A stretch of DNA of 64,000 bases from Lycocorax pyrrhopterus obiensis (taxonomy: Eukaryota > Chordata > Aves > Passeriformes > Paradisaeidae): the NCBI GenBank assembly GCA_014706295.1, contig JACSVZ010000001.1, positions 44,048,383-44,112,382 of the forward strand, read 5' to 3'. Shown here piece after piece: positions 13,634 through 26,181 of the stretch. The notes beneath the pieces were generated by a model, which worked only from the letters and a program-made list of their open reading frames with translations, was not told the origin of the DNA and did not search any database. The translations under genes and the position numbers were made by a program. Numbering within the stretch: the stretch's first letter is position 1; each line of letters opens with the position of its first letter.

Positions 13634-16284
13634 TCTGAAACGAATCACAGACAAAACAACCAGTGTAACTTTTTTCAGTGTAGCCTCCTTTCCAATAATT
13701 CCTTTGGTGACACATCTTTATTTTATTATGGCCACCTGCCATTGAAGTTGAATTAATACAATCATGAATACCTTTTATTTCCATACTTACATGAATCATA
13801 TTTCTATACTGCAATTTCCATAAGCTTAAAGAGATCTTTAAGACTTTGACAGGATATCACTTTTAAAAAATTGATGGGGAAACATTGAGAAGCTTGGGAT
13901 TCAAACCAAAGTCCCTGTTTAGTATTCATTATGCAAAGTTCAGAGTTAACCCAACATTGTTGAGATTGAGTTTATAGAAATTTCATGAGATTAATATGAA
14001 TTCTGAGCACAAAGTTAAAATAACACATTATCCCTTGGAAACGAGGATTCTATAGCTGCAAATATTATATAGGAAATGGGATGAGTTTTGTTGGGTTTGG
14101 TTTTTGGGGTTTTTTTGCCTAAAGAAAACCACATCACTATTTCCATGAAAAAATTAAATGAAACAGTCCTTTCACCATAATCACAGTTACTCAAAAAATA
14201 ATAAGTAAACAAACAAACAAAAGGAAAAATGGACAGGGAAAGGACCTAGAGAGGGTGCAGCGAGAGACTGAGTAATCTTTTTGTGCTGCCCTCGCAGTTT
14301 ATAGCACTATCCAGAAAAGTGTTCCTGCAGGAACTGGCAGAATCTGTGAAAAGGGGATGAATACAGCCTACTTGCTGGGATAATTGTATCACACAATGAG
14401 GGATAAATTAAGAAGTTATACATGTGATACACCATCTGTGTCTGTTTTTGTTATTTTCTCCATATACATCTGTTTCTATTCAGCTATAGGGCAACACTCC
14501 ATCATATTATGCAGACCAGAATAACACAGAAAGTTCAGTTTTGTTGACAAAAAAGAAACTTCTCTTCCTAAATATATGGTAGGGCAGCAGAGTAATTTTT
14601 GATCAGTAAGCTTTGAAAACTAAAACAAGAGAGTTGATCCAAATATATTCACATTTTATATTTGGTATTTATAACTCTGGATGAAAATCTCCAGATTCCA
14701 ACATGTAGTTGTAACTCAGTCAGATGCTACAGTGATAGGTGTTTATTTTTTGGTCCCAGCTGGAATGTAACTGAAATCTGGAGAAAAAGAGAAAATAAAT
14801 TAAAAAATCTACACTACGTGCATACAGAAGTTAACCTAGATATAAAACAAGGAAGGATATCCGGTTGTATTGGTGAACTTTTATGGTTTTATATCTGATC
14901 TCAGGTCCTAGCTGGAAACTGAGCTTGGAGATTTTCCTTAGTGTCTTTCTCACCTACTCCTCTTCTGATCTAGAAGCACGGCTTTGACAACTGAACTAGC
15001 CAACCAGTACTTGGTGTACTTACTGTTAAATAATGTCTCAAGGTAGTTTCTCGGGCACTTCTAAAAGTGATTGTTATAACTGTTGCTCATGTAGTTTCCA
15101 TTTTTTTTTTACCCTCATAATTTTATATCTGACTAATGTGGCTCTAAAATTTTTTAAAATTCTGCACGTTTTTAGATTCAAAAACAATAGAACGTCACAT
15201 TCAGAGAAAGAAATATAATCTAGTTGAGTACAGAAGCCTTGCAAACCTGGACAAACAGCATCCGTTTTGGAGTTGCAGAGAAGAGTGGAGAGATGGTATG
15301 TATTCTTGCTTGAACCAGAAAACACAATTTCATTCAGCCCCTGTAAATTGTATATATATAAAATAGATAGGGTCCTTCTGATCTGTAATTGTGGAAATTG
15401 AAATACAGAAATATAAGTACTGTGGCTGGTTGCCACAAATCAGAATATAATTCATGAGGGAGAAACAAACCAACCAATCCAGCAAATTACTTTTTTTTTT
15501 CTCATTCAGTCACTGTGATAAATTCCATACTTTCAGGATTATCCTAGTGAGCTAATTCTACCAATTTTGTAGTACTCTCAGATACTGATCTCAACTAGGT
15601 TTTAATATGTTCCTAATTAACTTTGGGTTTTTTCCCTCTGAAAAGACCATCTATCAAAATACCCGTATGGCCGAGAACCACAAAGGAAGGAGCTCTGACA
15701 AGGACTGCCGATGGCGATAGCATGGTCTTTGAATGACTTGCCTGGTCTTGGGTCATTTCTGGGATGTGGTTAGATTCTAGGATGACATTTGAAATAAAAA
15801 CTTTAGTGAACTTATTTCCTTCCACAGCAATGCTCCTATCTAATAGAGCTCAAGGCTGAGAGACAGAATTCCATCTATGATGAACTTGTTTTAGGAATAA
15901 GAGAAACATTTCTGAAAAAAACACAAAGAACACAAAAAATAGACCATAACCTGATTCTTTCAAGGGTTCTGTAATTGCCTTAATGGAGAGCTAAAATAGG
16001 AAGGGTCAGAAAATTGTTAGACCCTTTCTTAACACAGTCCTTATAACCTCTAGTTGGGCTTATTAGCTTTGGGCTTAGTATCCCACTAAACCTAGCAGTT
16101 AGTGGAACAAGACAATAAAACTTCTATCACCTCAAAATCAATTCTTAAATGTATGACAAATAGATAACAGCCCATATTGTACATTAAAATTTTGATTGTA
16201 AAAATCATTATGTGTAATTTGAATGCTCACACAATGTCTTTAATTTGTGTGTTTGTTTACTTTTCCTGTACTGAGCATATGCTT

Positions 16285-16306
16285 GGGGGGGGCGGGGCAG
16301 GGGGGG
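16285..16306 (+). other. G-run cluster, potential G-quadruplex
   Basis: G8-C-G4-CA-G7: 19 G in 22 bases within AT-rich DNA. It meets the pattern of four G3+ runs with 1-2-base loops. No gene is adjacent. Confidence 0.6.
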
Positions 16307-16657
16307 AGCTTTATCAACCGTAAGCAACATGGATGTTGCAGTTGTTCTCTACAAATGACTTGCAAAGGGATGGACAAACCCATCATGTTAGGGAAAAATA
16401 ACCAATGTGAATCTACGTGCTTTCCCTGAGATGCATCCTGGATGACATTTCACTGGTGTTCATATCACCTAGTTTCAAGAATTCACCCTCTTGTGGGAAA
16501 AATGTAGAAAGAATTGATTATCCTATAACATTTTTATCTCATGAACAAGCAAGTATGTAACAAAAATTTAGGCACAGAAGCCTGAGCTCAAGAAAGGAAT
16601 TTATAAAACCTTAATCTAGTTTTTACACGAAATAGACATTATACCAACGGGGAAAAA

Positions 16658-16702
16658 CAATCAATCAATCAATCAAACACACAAACAAACAAAAACAAAC
16701 CA
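16658..16702 (+). repeat. (AATC)n / (AAAC)n simple-sequence stretch
   Basis: Four AATC units followed by CAAA-type repeats in an A/C-rich stretch. Low complexity only. Confidence 0.7.
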
Positions 16703-17205
16703 CCAACCACACACACCTTTTGGGGGGTTTAACAGCTGTGTTATTGTAAATGCTCAGTTGTCAGCTGCACTCTTGTCTATTCCAACGTTATTCCCTGGGC
16801 TCTCATTATCTGCCTAATATCATTTGGCATTGAGCATTTGTAGCTCCTATGTTCAAGACAAATTTAGATATAAATGCTCAGACTGTGACAATGAGGGTTG
16901 TACATGCTCTTTGCAAAGCATCTTAATGATCAGACCAGTCATTCATTAAGTAGGAGAACTGAGTTCTCATTCTTAATTACAATCCATAGCTTTCCCATCC
17001 TAGAAAATTTCCTTACTGGAAGATAAAAAACTGACAAGTGGAAGAATAATTTTCCATGTACTTGTTAAAGATGCAGGATTACAAAAAGTAAAAAACATTC
17101 TGAAACCATAAAAATGGTTATATTAGGTTCCCATTTCTGGGTACATAGGTGAGGAATGAAATACTAAGAATTCTGCTCTCTAGTCTTCCATATTTTTTTG
17201 TTGGT

Positions 17206-17348
17206 GGGGACTTTTTTCAGTGTATTTTGATTTGCTGGTGTTATGTTCGGGTTTTTTTGGTTGTGGGGGTTTTTTGGGTTTGGTTTTTTTTTGGTTTGTT
17301 GGTTGGTTTTATTTGTTTTTTTTTGTTTGCTTGTTTGTTTTTGTTTCC
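17206..17348 (+). repeat. T/G-rich low-complexity tract
   Basis: Dominated by T runs and GGTTT/TTTG units with almost no A or C. A similar shorter stretch lies at 632-690. Both give artificial hydrophobic open frames. Confidence 0.75.
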
Positions 17349-20300
17349 TCCAGGGATTATATTTTGCAAAACATAAAAATAATCGAGTAATCAAAACCAT
17401 GAAAACAAGCATTCTCCTACATGGCATATCCTCACCAATTTAAGCCACTTACCAGATTTGTTCTTATCACTACATCCCTTTTTATTGTGTTGGTCAGATT
17501 TGTATGTTCTGGTTTCTTTATCCTTTGGCCAGGCAAGCTTAAAGAGCAGACACTTTGTTTCCACGTGCCCTTACACTCAGCCAGTGAGTATTATGACTCA
17601 CTACTGTCTCCACTTCTTTTATTGTCAAACTGAGCAAGTAATTTTGTGGGAGAAAACTTCCTAATCACTCAAGAACACATAAATTTTTGGATCAGTAGCA
17701 CAGATTTAGCTTCAATTTACTCAGTATTTGTACATTACTTTCAAAAATGAACCTTCCAGTATGTTTGGGAGGCTATTTTTAAAGTTATGAGCTGTCAAAA
17801 TAGATTGATTCTCATTGATAAGGTGAAGCTTAGAGTAACTATTTGGTAGATAGAGGAGGGATGGGGAAGGGGGATATCACCATTTCTACAAAGAGAACTT
17901 TATTACCAAATCTTCAGACAGATTTTCTAAGAGTCCATGCTATAAATCTGGCTATTGTGTACAGATGATAAAGTATCAAGTACAGGTGATAACTCATATG
18001 GTGTCGGTGTTTCAAATCCAACAGAGAGCTTTGCCTGTATGTCATATATATCTCTTCCAAACTTTTTGGAAACTTTTTGAGTTTATCTTATACTGAAAAT
18101 GGAGGCTTCAATAAAAGACTTAATCTGTCACTTCCTATACCATCTGATTTTCTTAGAGAGCTACTATTTTGAAAGACCTGAGTACTAAAAATTACAAAGT
18201 CAAATTTATAATTAATCAGGGATGAAACAGCTAAATTTGTGACTGTACGTGAATCTTTATGGCTGAAATTTATATCTACCTTCACTGTGGTTGGGATTCA
18301 GGCCACTAGAGTCTGGTTCAATTCCAGTGTCATCAATAAACCTTTGGAAAAATAATTGCACTTGACCTATATTGAGAGGACAGGAGACCAAGTATAAAAA
18401 AAGGCATTTAAGTGAATATTATAAAATCACTCTATGGAATGACATTTAGAGACCTATGACGGACAGCTTACTGGCACGAATTTCCTAGGAACAGAAGTAG
18501 AAACAGAATGAATTACTCAGAGGAAGTAAAAAGCAGAAAAAAGTGTAAAGCAGAAAAAATAGAACACTGACATGCTAGTTTTTCTTTTCAACACTAATTT
18601 CCAGATAAGAGTCATCAAGAAAGAATGTGGTGATTATGCCAAGTATCAGTCAAACAAAGAAAATTAATACTATTGCCTTGATACAATTATGTTACTCTAA
18701 AGCTTTCTGTAACTAATCTTATTATTAAATGAGTTAAACTGTTAACAATTGTGTGTGGGTGGGGGAACCAGCAGAATAAATAACAAGGATTTCAGACCAC
18801 AGAGACACATATTAAGCCAAAAAAAGTATAGATGTGTATATACTTTCTGATGGAGACAAAGACAGTCTCTTGGGTTGTTTGTTTCAGTTTTGTATTTAAA
18901 ACAATAAACATAAAATTTTGGTTGTAAGCATAGAAAAAATATTTGGTACCGAAGCTATGTCATCTAAGTATTTGAATATAGAATTCAATTAAATTTCTTC
19001 ATAATTGGGCAGTACTGCTATTATCAAATGTCTTTTGATATGCTGAAGACAAAAACAATATCTAATATAAAGAGTTCTGAAACTACCAGGTCCCTAGCCC
19101 CCCTCTTCTGCCTCCCTAAAACTCAAGAGCCTAGTCATTCTCAGTCATCTCTTTCATTAAAAACCAATAAAATAAAAAGGAAAAAAGAGAATCACAGCAA
19201 CAATGAAAGGGGTTTTATTTGTTGATTGTGAAAATTTAATATGAATGCATAGAAAATGCAGTTCCAATCAAGAAAAATTCATTCAATTTGGGTTGCTTAT
19301 TCTCTGAATAAAGAAATAGGACCTCACAGAAAAACTGAATCCTGAATATATTGCTTGCCAGAGTATTTATCAAACTTCTGAAGCAATACTTGAATGCTCA
19401 GTTTGTCTACTTTATTGTTTATTAGTTGGTTTTTTGGTTACTCTTAAGCTATGTTCAGGGTTCAAACCCACTCTTATTCATCAACCATTTGCAGAAAGAA
19501 AAGAAAGTAGTTGTTTTTTTGTTGTTGTTTTTTTTTTCTGAAAAAGCTCTTGACCTTATCTCTTTATCCACAGCTTGTTTTCTCTAATTTTATAACTTCA
19601 CCTTATCAGCTACTGAAAGTGTATGATTACTTTTATATTAGTGTAAATTTATGTACATTTAGTAGATTGCAATCATTTATGATCTGTTTTCTAAAACTGT
19701 GGTTTCTGCTCTCCTACTTTTATTGCTGAAATTCTAATCACTCATTTTTTTGTCCTTCTAAAAACGTGTTATTCCTAGGCTTTGATATGTTTCTTAGTTT
19801 AATGTTCAGCTCCATTTTCAGTTAGACTGGTACATCTGAACAGGACCTGTAGTCAGCAATTAATGCATTAGCCAGTGATCTACAAGATAAATGTTATTCA
19901 TAACATATTTTAACTTTTACAATTTTATAAATTCCACTATCTGCATCATCTTCCATCTCACGAGCATTAAACTAGGATGTAAACTTCAGGCACTTACTGT
20001 GTTGTGTTTTCAACTTTGAATCCTTTCAAATGACTTGTTTCTGAATTGATTTGCAAGATAATATTTATCTTCTGTCCTTTAGTACTAAAGTTTGCTGTAG
20101 GAAATGACACTTTATTCCCTCTCTACCAGTTTTAAGCACAACGATTCCATTTTCTTGTTATGGTATCTATAGTTTGTTATCACCAACATAAATCAAATTA
20201 TTTCCTCCTTATATCTGTGTATATACCATAAAATTTTCTCCGTTACAACTCTGATACATAGCTTAGCTGGTTATATAGAATAAGACTAGGAAGCAGTTTT

Positions 20301-21121
20301 AGTATAATGCACTCAGTGTCTACAAAAACCCCAAGCAATCAAATTATTATGCAATAAATCTAAACATAAATAGAGCATTCCCAAAATTATCTGCCATGCT
20401 AGCTGCCACAGCAGCTTTTAAATGTTTGGATTGATGTAAGTTAATGTGAACTTTCCTACAATGATCTAACATCTAGATTGGTTATTTACTGTTAGTCATT
20501 AAAAAGCCAAAATTATCAAAATCCGTAATATAAAGAGTCTAACAGCTTACCCTTAGCATAAATCTAAAGTAAAAGTGAGTTTGCTGACAGACACAGTAAC
20601 ATGAGCAGAGCAGAAAGACATGCTACTGCCTTACTGTCAACTTGCCTAAAATACTTCTTTAAGAGTAGAACTGAGACAGGTGAAGTCTTTGATTGCCTGG
20701 CAGCTACAACTGTCCTCACAAGATCTAGGAGAGGTGAAATTTGAAAGGGTCTGCTCATTGTACATATTCTACTGATTCTTCCACCTGCTACTCCCATTTC
20801 TTTTATTGACAGACAATGACATTTCTCGCATAAAAGATTGGAGTGTCCATGGACACAGACATTAGGCTATGTTCTTGCAGCCTCATCTTATGTCTTAAGT
20901 GTTTCTTTCCATTCTCTTAATTCTCTTTCCCTTGCCAGGCTGATGCTGAAAAAAAAGATAACCCTTATAAACTTCTTTTATATGAGTCAGAAATAAAGAT
21001 AATCTATGTGTCCTTGTTGAAAAGGCTTTCTCTTTTGAAGCTACAGGCTTCCTAAAGAATCTCAGGAATTAATTCCTATCTCTGAATTTCCTTCAAAACT
21101 GACACAAAAGGGGAGACAAGG

Positions 21122-21691
21122 TGTTCTAGTTTTAGTCAGGGTAGAATTAATTTTTGTCACAGTAGATTATACAGGGCTATGTTTTGGATGTGTGCTGAAA
21201 ACAGTGTTGAAAACACAAAGATGTTTTTGTTATTGCTGAGCAGCACTTACACAGCACTTTCAGCTCCTCGTATAACCCCACCAAGAAAGGAGGCTGGGAG
21301 TACACAAGAAGCTGTGAGGGAACTCAACTGGGACAGCTGACCCTAATCAGCCAAAGGGATATTCCAGACCATATGGCATCATGGTCTGTAATAAACTAGG
21401 GGGGTGGTTGGCTGGAGGGGCTGCTGCTCAGGGATTGGTTGGGCATCACTTGTCTTTGTCATGTTTTATCTCTGTCTCTGTGTCTCTTATTTTCCTTTTC
21501 ATTACAATTTCAAAAATTATAATAATTATTACTATTTTATTTTTTCTTACTTCAATTAACACATTGTTCTTATCTCAACCCACAAGTTTTCTCACTTTTA
21601 TCCTTCCAATTCTCTTCCCCTCATCCTGCTGAAGGGGAGTGAATGAGCAGCTGTGTGGTGCTTAGTTGCCAGCTGGGATTAAATGATGACA
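21122..21691 (+). mobile_element. Solo LTR, avian middle-repetitive LTR family, copy 1
   Basis: It begins TGTTCTAG and ends GATGACA, 570 bp, with 'gacagctgaccctaatcagc', 'aaagggatattccagacc' and a 3' end 'gtggtgcttagttgccagct'. These are features of an LTR family I recognise as abundant in birds (ERVL-like by memory, not verified). The flanking pentamers CAAGG and TGAGG are only partly alike, as expected for an old copy. Confidence 0.75.
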
Positions 21692-22712
21692 TGAGGAGTT
21701 TGAATGTATAAGGGAAATCCCTATAAAATTTAACAGGGGTTAGTTGTGTGAAAAAAAATCACAATTAAAAGATTTCAATGATATGTATAGGACTCTCAAA
21801 CAGATTTAGACAGGATATAGGAATGACTAAATTGCAGAGAATCACCAGTTCTTTAAGCTTATCTCCTCTGTTTCTGCACTGCTTTTATCTTTCCTCCTAG
21901 GAGCATGTGAAAAATATACATATGAACTATGGACTAATTTTTATGTTTGTTTTCTTGCTTTGTTTTTCAAGTGTTTATTGTTGTCTGGTTTGATTTATGG
22001 ATAGCTTTATGGGTGTATTAATATAAATATTCATTTATACAGGATCTTTTCTTTTGACCACACAGTAAATGTTTTAAGCCACTGCAGTACCTGAAAAAAT
22101 AACTCATTCAATGTACGAAATTAATTTGTCCACTACTTAACAAAGATTGTAGTCAATAAGTTATGAGGTTAATCACCCCAACAGAAGTAGTTGTTAAGCT
22201 AAATTATTCAATGAGCAATAAAATATATTTAACCAAATCCATTTCTTCCATCGAGAAAATAGCATCTAGCCATTACCCTGACATCTCTTCAGAAAAAGAA
22301 GATGCTTTTATGCAATTCAAAACATGAATTATGTGGACAGTTTTTCAGTATTTTTCTGTAAATAAAATTAACATTTAGAAAAGAAGTGGGAAAGAAAAAG
22401 GAGGTGTACAGCACTTTTATAAGGAATAAGGTTTTTAACATCAAATTTCATACTTACAGTCTCTTCTCCACAAATTGGTAACAATATTATAAAAATTGAA
22501 CTATGTATCAGATCCTTCAGGCAGCAACTGATAAAAATAAAGAGACTAATGGTGTTTCTAAGAACAGCTGCTTATATAGTTCAGGAAATATTACCTGTCT
22601 CTTTTTCTGCTGCTTACAGTGTTATCGAAGAATAATATTTTGGTGTTTAAAGATATACAACTGGTTAGATTATCTTAGCTATGGTTGTCACATGAAAGCT
22701 AGGGATCTGTTA
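21692..22712. other. AT-rich non-coding DNA between solo LTR and CR1
   Basis: I see no gene or repeat in this kilobase. Confidence 0.5.
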
Positions 22713-23030
22713 TCATAAAATCATAGAATGATTTGAGTTGGAAGGGACTTTAAAGATCACCCAAGTCCAAGCCCTTGCCATGGGCAGGGACACCTTTCAC
22801 TAGACCAGGTTGCTCAGAGCCCCATCCAAACTGGCCTTGAGCACTGCCAGGAATGTGGCAGCCACAGCTTCCCTGGTCAACCTGTTCCAGTGCATCACCA
22901 CCCTCATAGTAAAAAACTTCCTCCTGGTACTTAATCTAAACATGCTCTTTCAGTTTAAAGCCATTCACACTTGTTGTGTCTCTAAACGCTCTTGTATAAC
23001 ATCTCTCTCCACCTTTCTTCAGGTGGATTC
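22713..23030 (-). mobile_element. CR1 LINE 3'-end fragment
   Basis: The 'aaaatcatagaatgatttga' terminus, 'ccatgggcagggacacc' and 'aacctgttccagtgc' identify the CR1 3' region on the minus strand. Open frames within it are not genes. Confidence 0.87.
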
Positions 23031-23190
23031 AAGATGGAACAGAGCTAGTGTCAGCCTTCAATTAAAATGCTTTGTGAATATATCAAAGCCCTCAGAAATC
23101 TAAAAAACTGAGAACTGTGTAAGTATGCATGTAATACTAAGAATAAACAACCAAGGGCTTCTAATAGACTGGTCCTTTTTTCACTTCTTA

Positions 23191-23272
23191 TCATAGAACC
23201 AAAGAGTATCCTGAGTTGGAAGGGACCCACAAGGATCACTGAGCCCAGCTTCTGGCCCTGCACACAAGGACT
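23191..23272 (-). mobile_element. Short CR1-type fragment
   Basis: 'atcatagaaccaaagagtat...gagttggaagggaccc' matches a CR1 3' terminus of a different subfamily, on the minus strand, about 80 bp. Confidence 0.6.
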
Positions 23273-23989
23273 TCTTATTCCTCTACTTTTCCGCATTGAT
23301 TTCTCACAATTCCCATTTGAGTCCCATTTTCCCTGCCTCTGCTTCCTCACCTCACCTCACTGTAAATAAGTAAACCTCCCCCAGCCTTGAAGGGGATCTG
23401 GAGAGCCTCCCCTGCTTACTCAGGGTGATGGCTGTCTACCCTGGGTCCATGGGGCTCCAGGAACAGCTCTGGGAGGGCCAGACCAGCAGCTTTTATTTCT
23501 GACAGGGGTATTGTTCCCTCACCTGCCATTCCTCCCCTGCGCACCTTCCTATTGGTAGAAATAAATGTTTAATTATGTAAACTAGTGGTCACCAACATAT
23601 ATAAACAGTTGTTTTGTTTTATTGCCTAAAGTTTGATGAAAAGTTGTCAGAGGCAGCAGTATTACAGTGTTCTCTTTAGTCAAATATTTACTGGGAGGCT
23701 TTCTTGTTTAGGCCAAAACTTAACTTTCTTGATATGTGTCCTTGAGTTGTTCCTTTGCCAAGCAGACAACAATCCCTTCGACAAGGATCGAGCTGGACAA
23801 CAGAAGGTCTGCTCTTGCTGGCTGGGTAGAGGAGCTGAATATAACACTAAGATAAATAAGTAAACTACAGCTTTTAGAAATACAATTTCAACAGCCAAGG
23901 AATATGTATCCTTTTAAAATCTGGAAGGCTATTGTGAGCTTACTGATCTTTATTGCAACAGAGGACTGACAGAAAGTATGTGAAATAGT
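23273..23989. other. Non-coding spacer with a GC-richer patch
   Basis: 23340-23540 is GC-richer ('ccttgaaggggatctggaga') and may be part of an unrecognised repeat. The remainder is unique-looking. Confidence 0.4.
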
Positions 23990-24397
23990 GTAGCCTAGAG
24001 GGGAAGCCACAGGAAGAACAGATGAGGACACTTGCTTTGTTCAGCCTGAAGGAGACTGAGGGGAGACCTCATTGCAGTCTCCAAGTTCCTTGTGAGGGGA
24101 AGAGGAGGGGCAGACCCTGATCTCTTCTCTCATGACCAGTGACAGGACCCAAGGAAACAACATGAAGCTAAGTCAGGTAAGGTTAAGTTAGATATTAGGA
24201 AAAGTTCTTCACCCAGAGGGTGTTTGGGCACTGGAACAGGCTCCCCAGGGAAGTGGTCACAGCCTGACAGTTCAAGAAGCCTTTGGAAAATGCTCTCAGA
24301 CACATGATGTGATTCTTGGGTCTGTCCTGGGCAGGGCCAAGGACTGATGATTTTAGTGTGTCCTTTCCAACTCAGGATATTCTATGATTCTATGATA
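23990..24397 (+). mobile_element. CR1 LINE 3'-end fragment
   Basis: A CR1 3' untranslated end on the plus strand: 'gttcagcctgaaggagactg', 'cccagagggtgtttgggc' and the terminal ATTCTATGATTCTATGAT repeat at about 24379-24396. The copy is 5'-truncated. Confidence 0.88.
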
Positions 24398-25633
24398 ACT
24401 GTAATTTCAACACTGAGAATGAAATTTGTAAGAGATCCTTTCCTGACTTCTGAAATACTTTAAAAATCCTGTCTAGTGAAATCTAGGCCACATTTATGTT
24501 GTGCTAAATCACCTGAATAAGCAAAAAAACAAAGCACATATGCAAAGCCATATTCTCAGGCACCATATGCTCTTACTACAGAAGTTGTTGTCATTAAAAT
24601 GAAAAACACATGCTCCTTGCTTGTGACATTCCAACAGTTATACCAGGTTTCTGATAACAGGCTATTTCCAGGCAGTGGCTCCAGCTGTGTTGCTTCATTT
24701 GTGTGCATGGGTTGAATGCATGAAGTCAGACTCTGCACAGGAGCCAAGGTATGTATGTGCTGTGCTGTGCTTGGTTTAGGATTTGCCCTGTCAGGTCTTG
24801 TTTCTGACACAGAACAGACATATTCTAGCTTTTTTTTTTATTTATTTATTTTCCTTTTCATCTGTTCTTTTTTATACTTGACATATCTAATTATTGAAGA
24901 AATGCATTAATTTCACAGAAAAAGTATTTTATAGAAAAATTTTCTGTTCATGTAAGAGATCCTAAAGGAATGAAAAATCTACAACAAATTACAATATGCA
25001 GATATACAGAATAACAGTAACAAAAATCCCCCAATCTCATTGCCAGCTAGTTTGCTAATACTGACAGAACAATACTCATTTTCAGTTTTCCCAAACCTTG
25101 ATATTGCTTTTTCCATCAACCATAATTAAACTGATTCCCCACATTTTGTTGTTCAGTTGATTAACAAATTTTGCTGTATTTCAAAATAAGGAAACTGGAG
25201 TGCAAACTGAATGGAAGAACTGATCTATAACTTCTACTTCAATTTCCTAAGCAAATAGTTAGGTCAGAGTCTAGTAATACTCAGATTAATCAAATAACAA
25301 AGGGAATTTTTATAACAAAACAGGAAAATAAAAACAGGGTTGAAACCTAAGCCGTCCAAAATTGATGATGGTGTTTGGCTGCAACCTTCCTGCTTATGGA
25401 ATTCTCCAAAAATTGATAATTTTTACTTCTATTACAATCAAGACACTAATGAGCTTGTGGGCTTTTTTAATTTTAATTGCTATAAATTGCAGATATTATA
25501 ACAAAGCAAGAATTATACTAAAAATAAAATTCTGATCACTTACATGTTTCAGTGACCAAATCTGCAACAGCAACAAAAAAAAAGGATTTCAAAGGCTAAT
25601 GTTATCAATAACAATCTTGACAATTTTCTAAAC
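24398..25633. other. AT-rich non-coding DNA
   Basis: No gene or mobile element recognised. Confidence 0.5.
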
Positions 25634-26181
25634 TGACATGGCAAATTGTCCCCATCCAGTATCTAAACACCCACACAGTGTCTCTCACTCTCCTCTTCCT
25701 AAGTGGAATGGAAGAGAGAAGTAAAGCAAAACCTGAAAAATCATGGGTCAACATAGAGAGAGTTTAGAAAGTGAAGGATGGAGGAAAATAGCAGGTGATA
25801 CAAAGGCAATCATTCACCACCTTTCACAAGCACACTGATGTCCAGCCACCTTGGAGGACAGCGCCACTGCTTTTCAATCTACTACTAGTGGTCAATTTTG
25901 GGTCAACTGTCCCGTCCATGTTCCCCTCTAGTTTCTTGCACACTTCCAGATTACTTGTTCTGGAGCAGGACAAAATGGGAGGAAAAAGGAAAAAAAAAAA
26001 GAAAAAAAAAAAGGAAAAAGGTTAAATTGGTAAATTGTAAAGTCTTGATGTGCTCTAAGCATTGTTTAGCAATACCCAAAATACTGTAGTCTTATCCACA
26101 CCTTTGGCTAGCAACCCAAAACACAACACCATGTGGGCTGCTATGAAGAAAGCTAACTCCATCCCATCCAGAGCCAGTACA
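25634..26181 (-). mobile_element. Diverged LTR copy of the same family, copy 2
   Basis: Minus-strand copy. The 3' end of the LTR ('...taaacacccacacagtgtct') lies at the left and the 5' end ('gctaactccatcccatcca') at the right. It is heavily diverged; an A-rich insertion lies at 25985-26015. Confidence 0.6.

Larger units (their letters stand above)
13634..21121. other. AT-rich non-coding DNA
   Basis: 7.5 kb with no supported gene. It holds the G-run cluster at 16285, the simple repeats at 16658-16702 and 17206-17348, and otherwise unique-looking sequence. Open frames up to 120 codons show no domain. Confidence 0.55.

Noticed and set aside
12521..13814. Several 200-400-codon open frames of Lys/Arg/Glu or Phe/Ser/Leu
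   Set aside because: They arise from the homopurine repeat, which contains no stop codons in several frames. Composition is pure low complexity and there is no domain or start context.
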